This document shows, piece after piece, positions 15,683 through 23,171 of a stretch of DNA of 29,233 bases. The position numbers and the translations under genes were made by a program. Positions within the stretch are counted from its first letter, which is position 1. Each line of letters starts with the position of its first letter. Under the pieces are notes generated by a model, which was not told the origin of the DNA, made no database searches, and worked only from the letters and a program-made list of their open reading frames with translations. The DNA is from Phoenicibacter congonensis (GTDB lineage Bacteria > Actinomycetota > Coriobacteriia > Coriobacteriales > Eggerthellaceae): contig JAUMVS010000003.1 in assembly GCA_030530045.1 (NCBI GenBank), positions 1 to 29,233 of the forward strand, in the 5' to 3' direction.

Positions 15683-17104
15683 ATGACTTCAATCCTTGAT
15701 GACAACATTATTATTCTGTTCACGCGCATTCCCGTTGCGGGAAAAACGAAGACGCGCCTCATGCCTTTTTTAAAGCCTGGCGAGTGCGTTAACCTGCATT
15801 TCTCGTTCATGGCTGACGAAATCGCACAAATTTGCAAGTCGGCTGACAGGCTCGAGGTTTGCTATCTCGAGGACGAAAGCGTTACCGATGATGATTGTGA
15901 CGATTTTCGTTCTTTCTTAATGGAAGAAGTTTCAATCCCATTTTGCACGTTTGCCCAGCGGGGCAATGATGTTTTTGAGCGAATGAGCCTTGCGTTTCGC
16001 GATTCGTTTAAGCTTCAAAACAACGGCAGGCAAGCAAAGCGCCTTTTGATTGGTTGCGACCTTCCTTTCATTAATGAAATCACGCTTGATCGAGCTTTCG
16101 AAGATCTTGACGATTCGGATGTTGTTTTTGGTCCTTCTGATGATGGCGGCTATTACCTCGTTGGAATGAGCGACTATGAGCCGAGCATTTTTCACGTTAG
16201 CGGCGACGGCGCAAGCGATGTCTTGTCCAAGACTCTTCTTCGCTGTAAGCAGGCCTTTTTGAATGTTTCATTTGGCCAGGTGCTTGCCGATGTTGACACG
16301 CCTGAGGACCTCTATAACCTTTGGCTGCAACGCGAGACCTTGCCAGAAGATTCGCTCACGCGTTCGTTTCTTGACACAATTGACCCTTCAAGGTTTGAGC
16401 TAGCAGGGCTTTGTGGTGAAACTGTTTCAGTCATCGTCCCCGTTTACAACGAAATGTCGACAATTGAAACTTTCATTGAGAACCTTGCTGACATCGCAAA
16501 ACAGGCAGAAATCATTTTTGCTGATGGTGGCTCAACCGACGGCACAGCTGAATTTATCGAGAAGCACCTGCCCAAGAATGCAAAGCTTCTTCGAACCGAA
16601 AAAGGTCGCGCCGTGCAAATGAACGAAGCGGCAAAAGCTGCAAAGGGCGACTATCTCATGTTTTTGCATGCCGATTGTGTTCCTCCAAAAAATCTCGTTA
16701 GCGAGGTTCGCAAAACGTTGCACAAAACGAATTGGGGCTGCTTCGGGGTGAAATTTGACGACAAAGACCCGCTCATGCTCATTTGTCAAATCATTTCAAA
16801 CAATCGCATTCATGACAGAAAAGTCGTGTTCGGCGACCAGGGGATTTTCATCAAGCGTGAACTTTTCTTTGAGATTGGCGGCTTCCCAGAGCTTCCGATT
16901 ATGGAAGACTATCAGCTCTCGTTGACACTAAAAGACAAAGGTGAAAAGATTGGTGTCGCGAAAGGTTTAATTGAGACTTCGAGCAGGCGTTATCACGAAG
17001 GCGGGAAGCTTTCTGTCATGTGGAAGATGAATCGCTTGCGCAAAGCCTACCGCGACGGCGTTCCAATCGAAGAAATCTCCAACGCCTACAAAGACATTCG
17101 TTAG
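15683..17104 (+). CDS. Fused TIGR04282 (DUF2064) - TIGR04283 (GT2) transferase
   Basis: A 473-residue fusion. Residues 1-235 match the DUF2064/TIGR04282 nucleotidyl- or glycosyl-transferase-like family: FTRIPVAGKTKTRLMPFL (13-30), LIGCDLPFI and VFGPSDDGGYYLVGMSD. Residues 247-473 match GT2 family TIGR04283: VSVIVPVYNE, ADGGSTDGTAEF, KGRAVQMNEAAKAAKGDYLM, FLHADC, FGDQGIFIKRE and GGFPELPIMEDYQLSLTL. These two families are often separate neighbouring genes in rSAM/selenodomain and arsenosugar-type clusters; here they are one protein. Acidic motifs of both active sites (CDLP, DDGG; DGGS, HAD) are present, so both halves should be active. The ATG is three bases after the upstream stop and lacks a clear Shine-Dalgarno, suggesting coupling. 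Confidence 0.87.
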   Translation: MTSILDDNIIILFTRIPVAGKTKTRLMPFLKPGECVNLHFSFMADEIAQICKSADRLEVCYLEDESVTDDDCDDFRSFLMEEVSIPFCTFAQRGNDVFERMSLAFRDSFKLQNNGRQAKRLLIGCDLPFINEITLDRAFEDLDDSDVVFGPSDDGGYYLVGMSDYEPSIFHVSGDGASDVLSKTLLRCKQAFLNVSFGQVLADVDTPEDLYNLWLQRETLPEDSLTRSFLDTIDPSRFELAGLCGETVSVIVPVYNEMSTIETFIENLADIAKQAEIIFADGGSTDGTAEFIEKHLPKNAKLLRTEKGRAVQMNEAAKAAKGDYLMFLHADCVPPKNLVSEVRKTLHKTNWGCFGVKFDDKDPLMLICQIISNNRIHDRKVVFGDQGIFIKRELFFEIGGFPELPIMEDYQLSLTLKDKGEKIGVAKGLIETSSRRYHEGGKLSVMWKMNRLRKAYRDGVPIEEISNAYKDIR

Positions 17105-17235
17105 CCAGACACCAGCACCCTGCAGTTAGCTTTTACTCCAACCACATTCGTCTATACCTTCCGCTTTTCCCACGTTTTAGTGAGCTTTATTAAATTAGTT
17201 CCTGGGTTCTTGACCCCTTCGTCCATCCATGAACT

Positions 17236-17270
17236 AAAAACACCCCAAACTTCTGGTCTGGGGTGTTTTT
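17236..17270. terminator. Bidirectional terminator after the transferase operon
   Basis: AAAAACACCCCA (17236-17247), an 11-base loop, TGGGGTGTTTTT (17259-17270): a perfect 12-bp stem with A and T runs, between convergent genes. The 131 bases from the transferase stop to this hairpin hold nothing else I recognise. Confidence 0.93.
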
Positions 17271-17297
17271 TATAGGTTTTTTGCAAGGAAAAGCTGC

Positions 17298-17714
17298 TTA
17301 GATAACTTCCTTTAAAGTGTCGATGACTTCTTTGCAGAATGCTGGGCAAAACTCCATCATTTTGCCTGATTCAGCTGCGGTTTGCAGGTCGGAACCAAGA
17401 AGGTCAGGGCAGCTAAAGCTTGCGTATTTCTCCTGCATCTTCGAGTTGAATTCAGTGACTTTTTTGATGAGTTCAGTTTTGCCTTCTTCATCGCCAGGTG
17501 TGTCAATGCCATATTTCATTCCAATAACAACGTTTGCAGCCGCAATCGCGCCACAAGTTCCGCCACAGAAAAACCCGCCGCCAAAGCCACCAGTAGCTTT
17601 CATGAGATCCGACTCGCTTTTGCCAGTTTCTTCTGTGAATTGCGAAGCAACAACGCTGCCGCAATCAATTTGTTTCATGAATAAATCGACAATTTCTTCT
17701 TTTGTGATTGACAT
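17298..17714 (-). CDS. C_GCAxxG_C_C family redox protein
   Basis: A 138-residue putative redox-active protein. The family pattern is visible: C18, then GGFGGGFFCGGTCGAIAAA with C50 and C54, then SCPDLLG with C102 and EFCPAFC with C123 and C127. Members are small Cys-rich cytoplasmic proteins of unknown role, common in anaerobes, sometimes fused to redox enzymes. No signal peptide is seen. Start 17714 has GGGAG five bases upstream on the minus strand. The gene lies downstream of cca on the same strand (64-base gap) and shares the bidirectional terminator at 17236-17270. The extra Cys in CGGTCGA and the closing CPAFC are variations worth noting. Confidence 0.88.
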   Translation of the reverse strand: MSITKEEIVDLFMKQIDCGSVVASQFTEETGKSESDLMKATGGFGGGFFCGGTCGAIAAANVVIGMKYGIDTPGDEEGKTELIKKVTEFNSKMQEKYASFSCPDLLGSDLQTAAESGKMMEFCPAFCKEVIDTLKEVI

Positions 17715-17778
17715 ATTAACTCCCAGTTTTTTGTTTTTTTAATTGCTGTGCTTGCAGATTTTTGCAGAAATCTTTGCC

Positions 17779-19179
17779 CTATAGACCCTGTTTTTCAAGG
17801 TTTTTCTTCATTTGTTCGAGCAACTCGTCGTGCTCATTTTTGCACACGCTATTTTGCACCCACTCAAGTGCCACATTCAAACGCTCTTTAATTCTTGGGC
17901 CTTCTGGCACTCCAATTTCAATCAAGTCGCGCCCATCAATTGCTAAATCTTTCACGTTGAAGACGCAGCCTTCTTCAATCATCTTGTCTAACAGGGCTTC
18001 GATTTGGTCGTAGGTGTCCACTTGCCCTGTGTATTGAGTAGCGTGCCCGAGTGAGTCGGCCCTTTTAAGCGAGAGCAATTGGCGGAAAAGCCAAACGTTG
18101 CCTTCCATCAAACGAATCGTTTTGATGACCGATGCGCGTTCAGGTGAGAGCGTGTCGTTGTGCCGCTCAACGAGCATCACTAGCTGCTGTTTCATAGCGC
18201 CCGACAAATTAACTCGCGACATAACGTTTTTTGCAATTTGCTTGCCTTGCACTGCGTGGCCATAGAAATGACCCTGCCCGTTTTCCCCGATGAAGAAAGT
18301 CGAAGGCTTGCCGAAATCGTGGCAAAGCGCAGTCCAGCGCAAAAGCGGCGTGTTTTTCACATGTGAGACGACGTGAGCCGTGTGCACCCACACATCGAAG
18401 GCGTGATATTTCGTGTGCTGGTCAAAGCCGCGGCAAGCTGTGATTTCTGGAACTGCAGTTTCGATTACATCGGGGCACTCAATGAGCGCATCGAGCACAA
18501 ATTCCCCTTGCAGAAGTTTCGTAATTTCAGAAGTCACGCGTTCGCTCGACAAAAACAGAATGCCTGCTTTTTGGCGCACGGCTTCTGCCCAGGTTTCTTG
18601 TTCAATCTCGAAGCCAAGTTGGCTTTTGAAACGGCACGCGCGAAGCATGCGAAGACCGTCTTCTTTAAAGCGGCGCTTCGGGTCGCCAACGCAGCGAATA
18701 ATTTTTGCCTCGATGTCGGCGATGCCTCCAAATGGGTCAACAATGCCCTTGTCGGGGTGATAGGCAATCGCATTCATTGTGAAATCGCGGCGCTCAAGGT
18801 CTTCCTCAATCGACGTCACGAACTCAACGCTGTCGGGGTGGCGCCCATCGGTGTATTTACCCTCCACGCGATAGGTCGTAATCTCAATTGTTTCAGCCGC
18901 ATCGGGGTCGTTTTCCTTCGGGACAACAACACCAATCGTTCCATGCTTTGCACCTTGATTGAAAGTTGTGAGTCCCGCCCCTTGAAAAAGCTTTTCGGTT
19001 TGCTGCGGAAGAGCGCTCGTCGCGATGTCAAAGTCGTAGGGCTCTTTGCCCAAAATCGCGTCGCGAACCGAGCCGCCAACAACCCAAGCCTCAAAGCCAG
19101 CGTCGTTTAATTGCTGCACACAAAATTTAGCGCCTTCGCTCATGGCAATCGTTAAATTTTTAGTGCAACCGCTGACCAT
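17779..19179 (-). CDS. cca: CCA tRNA nucleotidyltransferase / polynucleotide adenylyltransferase with HD domain
   Basis: A class II CCA-adding enzyme or poly(A) polymerase-like protein of 466 residues. The nucleotidyltransferase head carries VGGSVRD (34-40) and the DFD metal site (49-51), followed by RRDFTMNAIAY (130-140), the GDPKRRFKEDGLRMLRACRF brace helix (165-184) and the RNA-binding part. The C-terminal region has an HD phosphohydrolase domain starting at ALCHDFGKPST with H287-D288. Start 19179 is supported by AAAGG six bases upstream; Met13 has none. The tRNA-Asn in this window already encodes its CCA, so here the enzyme would mainly repair ends, unless other tRNAs lack CCA. It is divergent from tatA. 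Confidence 0.93.
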   Translation of the reverse strand: MVSGCTKNLTIAMSEGAKFCVQQLNDAGFEAWVVGGSVRDAILGKEPYDFDIATSALPQQTEKLFQGAGLTTFNQGAKHGTIGVVVPKENDPDAAETIEITTYRVEGKYTDGRHPDSVEFVTSIEEDLERRDFTMNAIAYHPDKGIVDPFGGIADIEAKIIRCVGDPKRRFKEDGLRMLRACRFKSQLGFEIEQETWAEAVRQKAGILFLSSERVTSEITKLLQGEFVLDALIECPDVIETAVPEITACRGFDQHTKYHAFDVWVHTAHVVSHVKNTPLLRWTALCHDFGKPSTFFIGENGQGHFYGHAVQGKQIAKNVMSRVNLSGAMKQQLVMLVERHNDTLSPERASVIKTIRLMEGNVWLFRQLLSLKRADSLGHATQYTGQVDTYDQIEALLDKMIEEGCVFNVKDLAIDGRDLIEIGVPEGPRIKERLNVALEWVQNSVCKNEHDELLEQMKKNLEKQGL

Positions 19180-19229
19180 TTTCTGCCTTTCTGTCGAATC
19201 GCGACTGTTAATTCTTAAATGGCGTTCTG

Positions 19230-19238
19230 TGGTATCAT
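19230..19238 (+). promoter_or_regulatory. Extended -10 promoter candidate for tatA
   Basis: TGGTATCAT (TGn plus TATCAT) lies about 60 bases before tatA, in the 120-base divergent gap with cca. No -35 with standard spacing is clear. AAGGG (19286-19290) is the tatA ribosome binding site. Confidence 0.45.
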
Positions 19239-19299
19239 CTAACGGTTAATTATACGTCTGTAGAAAGACTAAAAACACAATTAAGAAGGGTAGAATCCA

Positions 19300-19638
19300 A
19301 TGAAAATTTTCGGACTGGGAATGCCAGAGCTCATCGTAATTTTGATCATTGTGCTCATTTTGTTCGGAGCTAAATTTGCTAAAAACCTTCCTAAGATCGG
19401 AAGCTCTCTTGGTAAGACTGTCAAAAATTTGAAGGATGGACTAAACGAGGGCAAAGAAGAGGCAGAAGAAGCTGCTGAGTCAGTAAAGCCTGCTAAGAAA
19501 AAGAAGGTTAAGGTTCTCGAGGAAGCAGAAACTGAAGACGACGAAGAGGTCGTTGAAGAAGTTGAGGCAGAAGAAGATGGCGATGACGACGAGGATGAAA
19601 AGCCTCGCAAGGTCAAAAAAGTAGTTGTTAAAAAATAG
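19300..19638 (+). CDS. tatA: Sec-independent protein translocase subunit TatA/E-like
   Basis: Pore-forming subunit of the twin-arginine translocase. The protein has 112 residues. It opens with MKIFGLGMPELIVILIIVLI, a short N-terminal membrane helix (about 8-22), then the FG hinge, the amphipathic helix (KNLPKIGSSLGKTVKNLKDG) and a long highly charged tail of alternating acidic (DDEEVVEEVEAEEDGDDDEDE) and basic (KPRKVKKVVVKK) runs. TatB would have a Glu-Pro after the first helix; the sequence here is nearer TatA. No tatC is in the window. greA follows after 42 bases. The low-complexity tail makes homology in the last 60 residues uninformative. Confidence 0.88.
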   Translation: MKIFGLGMPELIVILIIVLILFGAKFAKNLPKIGSSLGKTVKNLKDGLNEGKEEAEEAAESVKPAKKKKVKVLEEAETEDDEEVVEEVEAEEDGDDDEDEKPRKVKKVVVKK

Positions 19639-19680
19639 CTTTCAAGCTTTTAAATTTTGTAATTAAAGGAGACTAGATTA

Positions 19681-20148
19681 ATGGCTGAATCAGAGATTAT
19701 TCTCACTGAAGAAGGTAAACAAGACCTGCTCGACGAGCTGCATTATCTTGAGAACGAAAAGCGTGCCGAGGTCGGCGAGCGCATCAAGGTAGCTCGTGAG
19801 TTCGGTGATATTTCTGAGAACTCAGAATATGACGACGCTAAAAATGAGCAAGCGATGATGGAAGGCAGAATTGCTGAAATCAACCGCATTTTGCAAGAGG
19901 CAACAATCGTTTCTGCTGCAAAAAAAGGCTCAAAAATCAACATCGGCAACACTGTCAAAGTTGAAATGAACGGCAAAGAGCGCGAGTTCACAATCGTTGG
20001 CGGCGCTGAGAGCAACGTTGCAGCTGGCAAAATTTCAAACCTTTGCCCAGTTGGACAGGCACTCATTGGTTCAAAGAAAGGCGAGACTGTCACTTCTCTT
20101 GGACCAAACGGCCGCGAAACAAAGATCAAAATCATTTCTTTTAAATAA
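19681..20148 (+). CDS. greA: Transcription elongation factor GreA
   Basis: Enters the RNA polymerase secondary channel and stimulates cleavage of backtracked RNA. The protein has 155 residues, the normal length. The N-terminal coiled coil carries the acidic tip GDISENSEYDDAKNEQ, with D43 and E46 as the catalytic pair equivalent to D41/E44 of E. coli. The C-terminal FKBP-like domain contains FTIVGGAESN, ISNLCPVGQALIGSKKGE and the final KIKIISF. AAAGGAG (19665-19671) precedes the ATG at 19681 by nine bases. lysS follows after 35 bases; greA-lysS adjacency is common in Gram-positive genomes and suggests co-transcription. Confidence 0.96.
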   Translation: MAESEIILTEEGKQDLLDELHYLENEKRAEVGERIKVAREFGDISENSEYDDAKNEQAMMEGRIAEINRILQEATIVSAAKKGSKINIGNTVKVEMNGKEREFTIVGGAESNVAAGKISNLCPVGQALIGSKKGETVTSLGPNGRETKIKIISFK

Positions 20149-20189
20149 AACAAGCATTCGGAAAATTAGCAATTAGTAAATTAGTGAAT

Positions 20190-22112
20190 ATGCAAGAAAC
20201 AAAACCTACCATCGTTGATGACGACCCGATTCAGGTGCGCAAAAACAAGCGTCAGGCAATGATTGACGCGGGTGAGAACCCCTACGGACACGCATTTACC
20301 CCAAGCCATCATGTGGCTGATCTTCTGGAAAAATATGCAAACCTCGAAGAGGGCGAGCTGACAGAAGATGAGGTGTCGATTGCTGGTCGCCTGATGGCTA
20401 AACGTGGCCAGGGCAAAGTTGCTTTCATGGAGCTCATGGATGCAACGGGCAAAATGCAAATTTTCTGCAGAATCAACAACCTTGGTGACGAGCAATTCGC
20501 AAAAATGAAGGACCTCGACGTTGGTGACTGGGTTGCTGTAACTGGCACAATGATGAAAACCAAGCGTGGCGAGGTTTCTGTTTGCGTTAGCTCTTTTGAG
20601 CTCATGAGTAAATCGCTACGCCCTCTTCCTGAGAAGTTCCACGGACTCACCGACAAAGAGACTCGTTATCGTCAGCGCTACGTTGACATGATTATGAACC
20701 CTGAGGTCAAAGACACTTTCATCAAGCGTTCGAAGATTGTCTCAGCAATTCGTCGCTTCATGGACGACCGTGGCTATCACGAGGTAGAAACTCCATTCTT
20801 GCACCAGATTCTTGGCGGCGCAAACGCAAAGCCATTTATTACGCACTTTAATGCGCTTGACCTTGATTTCTACATGCGCATCGCAACTGAGCTTCCTTTG
20901 AAGAGGCTCATTGTTGGTGGCATGGATCGCGTCTACGAACTTGGACGTCAGTTTAGAAACGAAGGCATGGACCCTTTCCACAACCCTGAGTTCTCGACGA
21001 TTGAGTTTTACGAGGCTTTCTCCGATTTGAACGGCATGATTGAAATCACGCAAGCTCTCATTCAGGATGCTTGCATGGCTGCAAATGGCACGCTTCAAAT
21101 CAATTACCAGGGCGTAGACCTTGACCTTTCTGGCGACTTTGAAGTTGCAACAATGAGCGAACTCGCTTCGAAATATTCTGGCGAAGACGTAAACATCTCA
21201 CGCACTCGCGAAGACCTCGCAGCAATTGCAGAAAAGAACGGCGTTGAAGTCCAAGATTCTTGGGGCAAGGGCAAAGTTCTTTCCGAGATTTTTGAAGCAG
21301 TCGCAGAAGAGAAGCTGGTCCAGCCAACATTTGTAACTGAGCACCCACTTGAGATTTCTCCGCTTGCAATGAAATGCCCCGACAACCCTGAGCTCACTCA
21401 GCGTTTCGAGCTTTTCATTTGCGGTCATGAATATGCAAATGCATTTACAGAGCTCAACGACCCAGTTGATCAGGCTGAGCGTTTCCAGGCGCAGGTTGCT
21501 GCAAAAGACATGGGCGACGATGAGGCGATGGGCTACGACGCCGACTACATTCGCGCACTTGAATATGGCTTGCCTCCAACAGGCGGCTGCGGCATCGGCA
21601 TCGACCGCCTTGTTATGCTTCTCACCAACGCACCTTCAATTCGCGACGTTTTGCTTTTCCCAACAATGAAGCCACTGGGTGACTCTCCTGCAAAAATTGC
21701 ACAAAGCCGCAAAGAAGAAGCCGTTGAAGAGAAAATCGACTTCTCGAAGGTTCAAATCGAGCCTTTGTTTGAGGACTTCGTTGATTTTGAGACTTTCAGC
21801 AAGTCTGATTTCCGCGCAGTGAAAGTGCTTGAATGCAGCGCTGTTCCAAAGTCGAAGAAGCTTTTGCAGTTCGTGCTCGACGATGGCACCGATGAAAACC
21901 GCATCATTCTTTCTGGCATTCATGCTTTCTATGAGCCAGAGGAACTTGTTGGCAAAACGCTCATTGCAATCACAAACTTGCCACCTCGCAAAATGATGGG
22001 AATTGACTCATGCGGAATGTTGCTCAGCGCAATTCATTCTGAAGAAGGCGAGGAAAAGCTTAACCTTCTCATGGTTAGCGACCGCATTCCAGCAGGCGCA
22101 AAGCTTTACTAA
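20190..22112 (+). CDS. lysS: Lysyl-tRNA synthetase (class II) with C-terminal tRNA-binding domain
   Basis: Charges tRNA-Lys. The protein has about 640 residues; usual bacterial LysRS has about 490-510, and the excess is a C-terminal domain. Order: OB-fold anticodon domain (about 60-165), class II core with motif 1 (AIRRFMDDRGYHEVETPFL), motif 2 (GRQFRNEGMDPFHNPEFSTI) and motif 3 (GGCGIGIDRLVMLL), then a tRNA_bind/Trbp111-type domain (about 535 to the end: SDFRAVKVLECSAVPKSKKL, RIILSGI, NLPPRKMMGIDSCGMLLSA) of the kind found at the end of MetRS. ATG 20190 and GTG 20184 are both possible; neither has a Shine-Dalgarno. A terminator follows the stop. Confidence 0.95.
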   Translation: MQETKPTIVDDDPIQVRKNKRQAMIDAGENPYGHAFTPSHHVADLLEKYANLEEGELTEDEVSIAGRLMAKRGQGKVAFMELMDATGKMQIFCRINNLGDEQFAKMKDLDVGDWVAVTGTMMKTKRGEVSVCVSSFELMSKSLRPLPEKFHGLTDKETRYRQRYVDMIMNPEVKDTFIKRSKIVSAIRRFMDDRGYHEVETPFLHQILGGANAKPFITHFNALDLDFYMRIATELPLKRLIVGGMDRVYELGRQFRNEGMDPFHNPEFSTIEFYEAFSDLNGMIEITQALIQDACMAANGTLQINYQGVDLDLSGDFEVATMSELASKYSGEDVNISRTREDLAAIAEKNGVEVQDSWGKGKVLSEIFEAVAEEKLVQPTFVTEHPLEISPLAMKCPDNPELTQRFELFICGHEYANAFTELNDPVDQAERFQAQVAAKDMGDDEAMGYDADYIRALEYGLPPTGGCGIGIDRLVMLLTNAPSIRDVLLFPTMKPLGDSPAKIAQSRKEEAVEEKIDFSKVQIEPLFEDFVDFETFSKSDFRAVKVLECSAVPKSKKLLQFVLDDGTDENRIILSGIHAFYEPEELVGKTLIAITNLPPRKMMGIDSCGMLLSAIHSEEGEEKLNLLMVSDRIPAGAKLY

Positions 22113-22153
22113 TAAAGATTTAGTAACTTTTTTCTTTACATATTAATTAGTGA

Positions 22154-22184
22154 GAGGTTGCTCATTTCGGGCAGCCTCTTTTTT
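22154..22184 (+). terminator. lysS terminator
   Basis: GAGGTTGC (22154-22161), a 9-base loop, GCAGCCTC (22171-22178) with one T-G pair, then six T. It overlaps the start of a longer reading frame of the next gene, which shows that the real start lies downstream. Confidence 0.88.
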
Positions 22185-22202
22185 AATGCGTCGCATTTTC
22201 GA

Positions 22203-22208
22203 TAGAAT
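22203..22208 (+). promoter_or_regulatory. -10 element directly before the LOG-family gene
   Basis: TAGAAT ends seven bases before the ATG at 22216, so transcription should begin at or next to the start codon. There is no Shine-Dalgarno. This fits a leaderless transcript. Confidence 0.5.
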
Positions 22209-22215
22209 ATCTTGC

Positions 22216-22758
22216 ATGAATATTACGGTTTATCTCGGTGCATCGGAAGGGAATAGCCCTCACATTTTGGAAGCTGCGCGCGAATTTGGCGCGTGGATTG
22301 GTGAGAGCGGCAATTCGCTTGTTTATGGTGGCTCGCGCGTGGGCCTCATGGGCGAGCTTGCTCTTTCGGCTGTCGAGCACGGCGCCTATGTCGTCGGCAT
22401 TGAGCCTTGCTTTTTCGTGAAGCAGTTTTTGCAGCTCGATGACTGTGCCGACTTGATTGTTACCGATAACATGCAGCAGCGAAAAGCGCTCATGATTGAA
22501 AAAGGCGATGCGTTCGTTGCTTTCCCAGGCGGCACTGGCACTCTTGAGGAAATATCAGAAATTATGTCGATGGTATCTCTCAAACACACCGACGCACCAT
22601 GCATTCTTTTTAATCTAGATGGTTATTACAACCCTCTAAAAGAAATGCTTGCTTCAATGATTGAAAACGGCTTTAGCACTGAAGAGCGCCAAGAAGGGAT
22701 CTTCTGGCCAGAAACCCTCGAAGAACTTGAAAATCTTCTGCTTAGCTATGCGAAGTAG
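22216..22758 (+). CDS. LOG family (TIGR00730) Rossmann-fold protein
   Basis: A 180-residue member of the LOG family; characterised members are cytokinin riboside 5'-monophosphate phosphoribohydrolases that release a base from a nucleotide. The Rossmann fold begins at once: MNITVYLGASEG. Then come LVYGGSRVGLMGELALSA, MQQRKALMIEKGDAFVAF with the conserved Arg, and the active-site PGGTGTLEEI (P-G-G-x-G-T-x2-E). The longer frame starting at 22150 begins before the lysS terminator hairpin and is rejected. The real start at 22216 lies seven bases after a -10 hexamer with no Shine-Dalgarno. In bacteria the in vivo substrate is usually unclear. Confidence 0.9.
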   Translation: MNITVYLGASEGNSPHILEAAREFGAWIGESGNSLVYGGSRVGLMGELALSAVEHGAYVVGIEPCFFVKQFLQLDDCADLIVTDNMQQRKALMIEKGDAFVAFPGGTGTLEEISEIMSMVSLKHTDAPCILFNLDGYYNPLKEMLASMIENGFSTEERQEGIFWPETLEELENLLLSYAK

Positions 22759-22866
22759 CCAATCTTTCTTCTGTTTTTACAATATTTCTTCAATAAAAAC
22801 GAATAATTAACACGTTTGTAACGCTTAGCTTCAAAATGAACAATTTGAAAGTCTTGGCTAAATTCA

Positions 22867-22882
22867 GTTACCATGTGCTAAC
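22867..22882. promoter_or_regulatory. feoA operator site 1 (palindrome)
   Basis: GTTACC-ATGT-GCTAAC: 6-bp arms with one mismatch around a 4-bp centre. It overlaps TACCAT (22869-22874), the probable -10 paired with TTGAAA (22845-22850) at 18-bp spacing, so bound protein would block the promoter. Confidence 0.6.
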
Positions 22883-22886
22883 ATAG

Positions 22887-22917
22887 TTAACGTTAATTCG
22901 CGTTAGCATGCGCTAAC
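22887..22917. promoter_or_regulatory. feoA operator site 2 and neighbouring palindrome
   Basis: GTTAGC-ATGC-GCTAAC (22902-22917) has perfect 6-bp arms and the same layout as site 1; the two centres are 35 bp apart. Between them lies a separate perfect palindrome, TTAACGTTAA (22887-22896). The arms resemble DtxR/IdeR-type half sites (TTAG...CTAA), which fits iron control of feoAB, but the regulator is not in the window. Confidence 0.6.
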
Positions 22918-22949
22918 AGAGGTTTTCCGATGTTAAAAGGAGTAATTGA

Positions 22950-23171
22950 ATGAAAACTATGAAAGACGCCAAAGTTGGTGAGTCGAGCGTAGTTGCCAAG
23001 ATTCATGGTTCTGGTGCTTTAAGGCGCAGAATTATGGATATGGGCATCACTCGCGGAACTGAACTGACGGTCGTTAAAGAGGCTCCTCTTGGTGACCCAA
23101 TGGAGATTGAACTGCGTGGTTATCACCTCAGCCTTCGTCGCAGAGATGCAGAATTGGTAGAGGTGGCATAA
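22950..23171 (+). CDS. feoA: Ferrous iron transport protein A
   Basis: A small cytoplasmic SH3-like protein of 73 residues that works with FeoB in ferrous iron uptake. The visible fold signature is GSGALRRRIMDMGITRGTEL (residues 26-45), then VVKEAPLGDPMEIELRGYHLSLRRRDAELVEV. AAAAGGAG (22935-22942) lies seven bases before the ATG. The stop is immediately followed by the feoB ATG, so the two are translationally coupled. The 190-base upstream region carries the two palindromic operator sites. Confidence 0.95.
   Translation: MKTMKDAKVGESSVVAKIHGSGALRRRIMDMGITRGTELTVVKEAPLGDPMEIELRGYHLSLRRRDAELVEVA

Noticed and set aside
18373..19110. Plus-strand reading frame (245 codons) opposite cca
   Set aside because: Antisense to a well-conserved enzyme, without any recognised domain or ribosome binding site.
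22150..22215. N-terminal extension of the LOG gene from an earlier start
   Set aside because: The first codons fall before and within the lysS terminator hairpin, and the conserved fold begins at the ATG at 22216.
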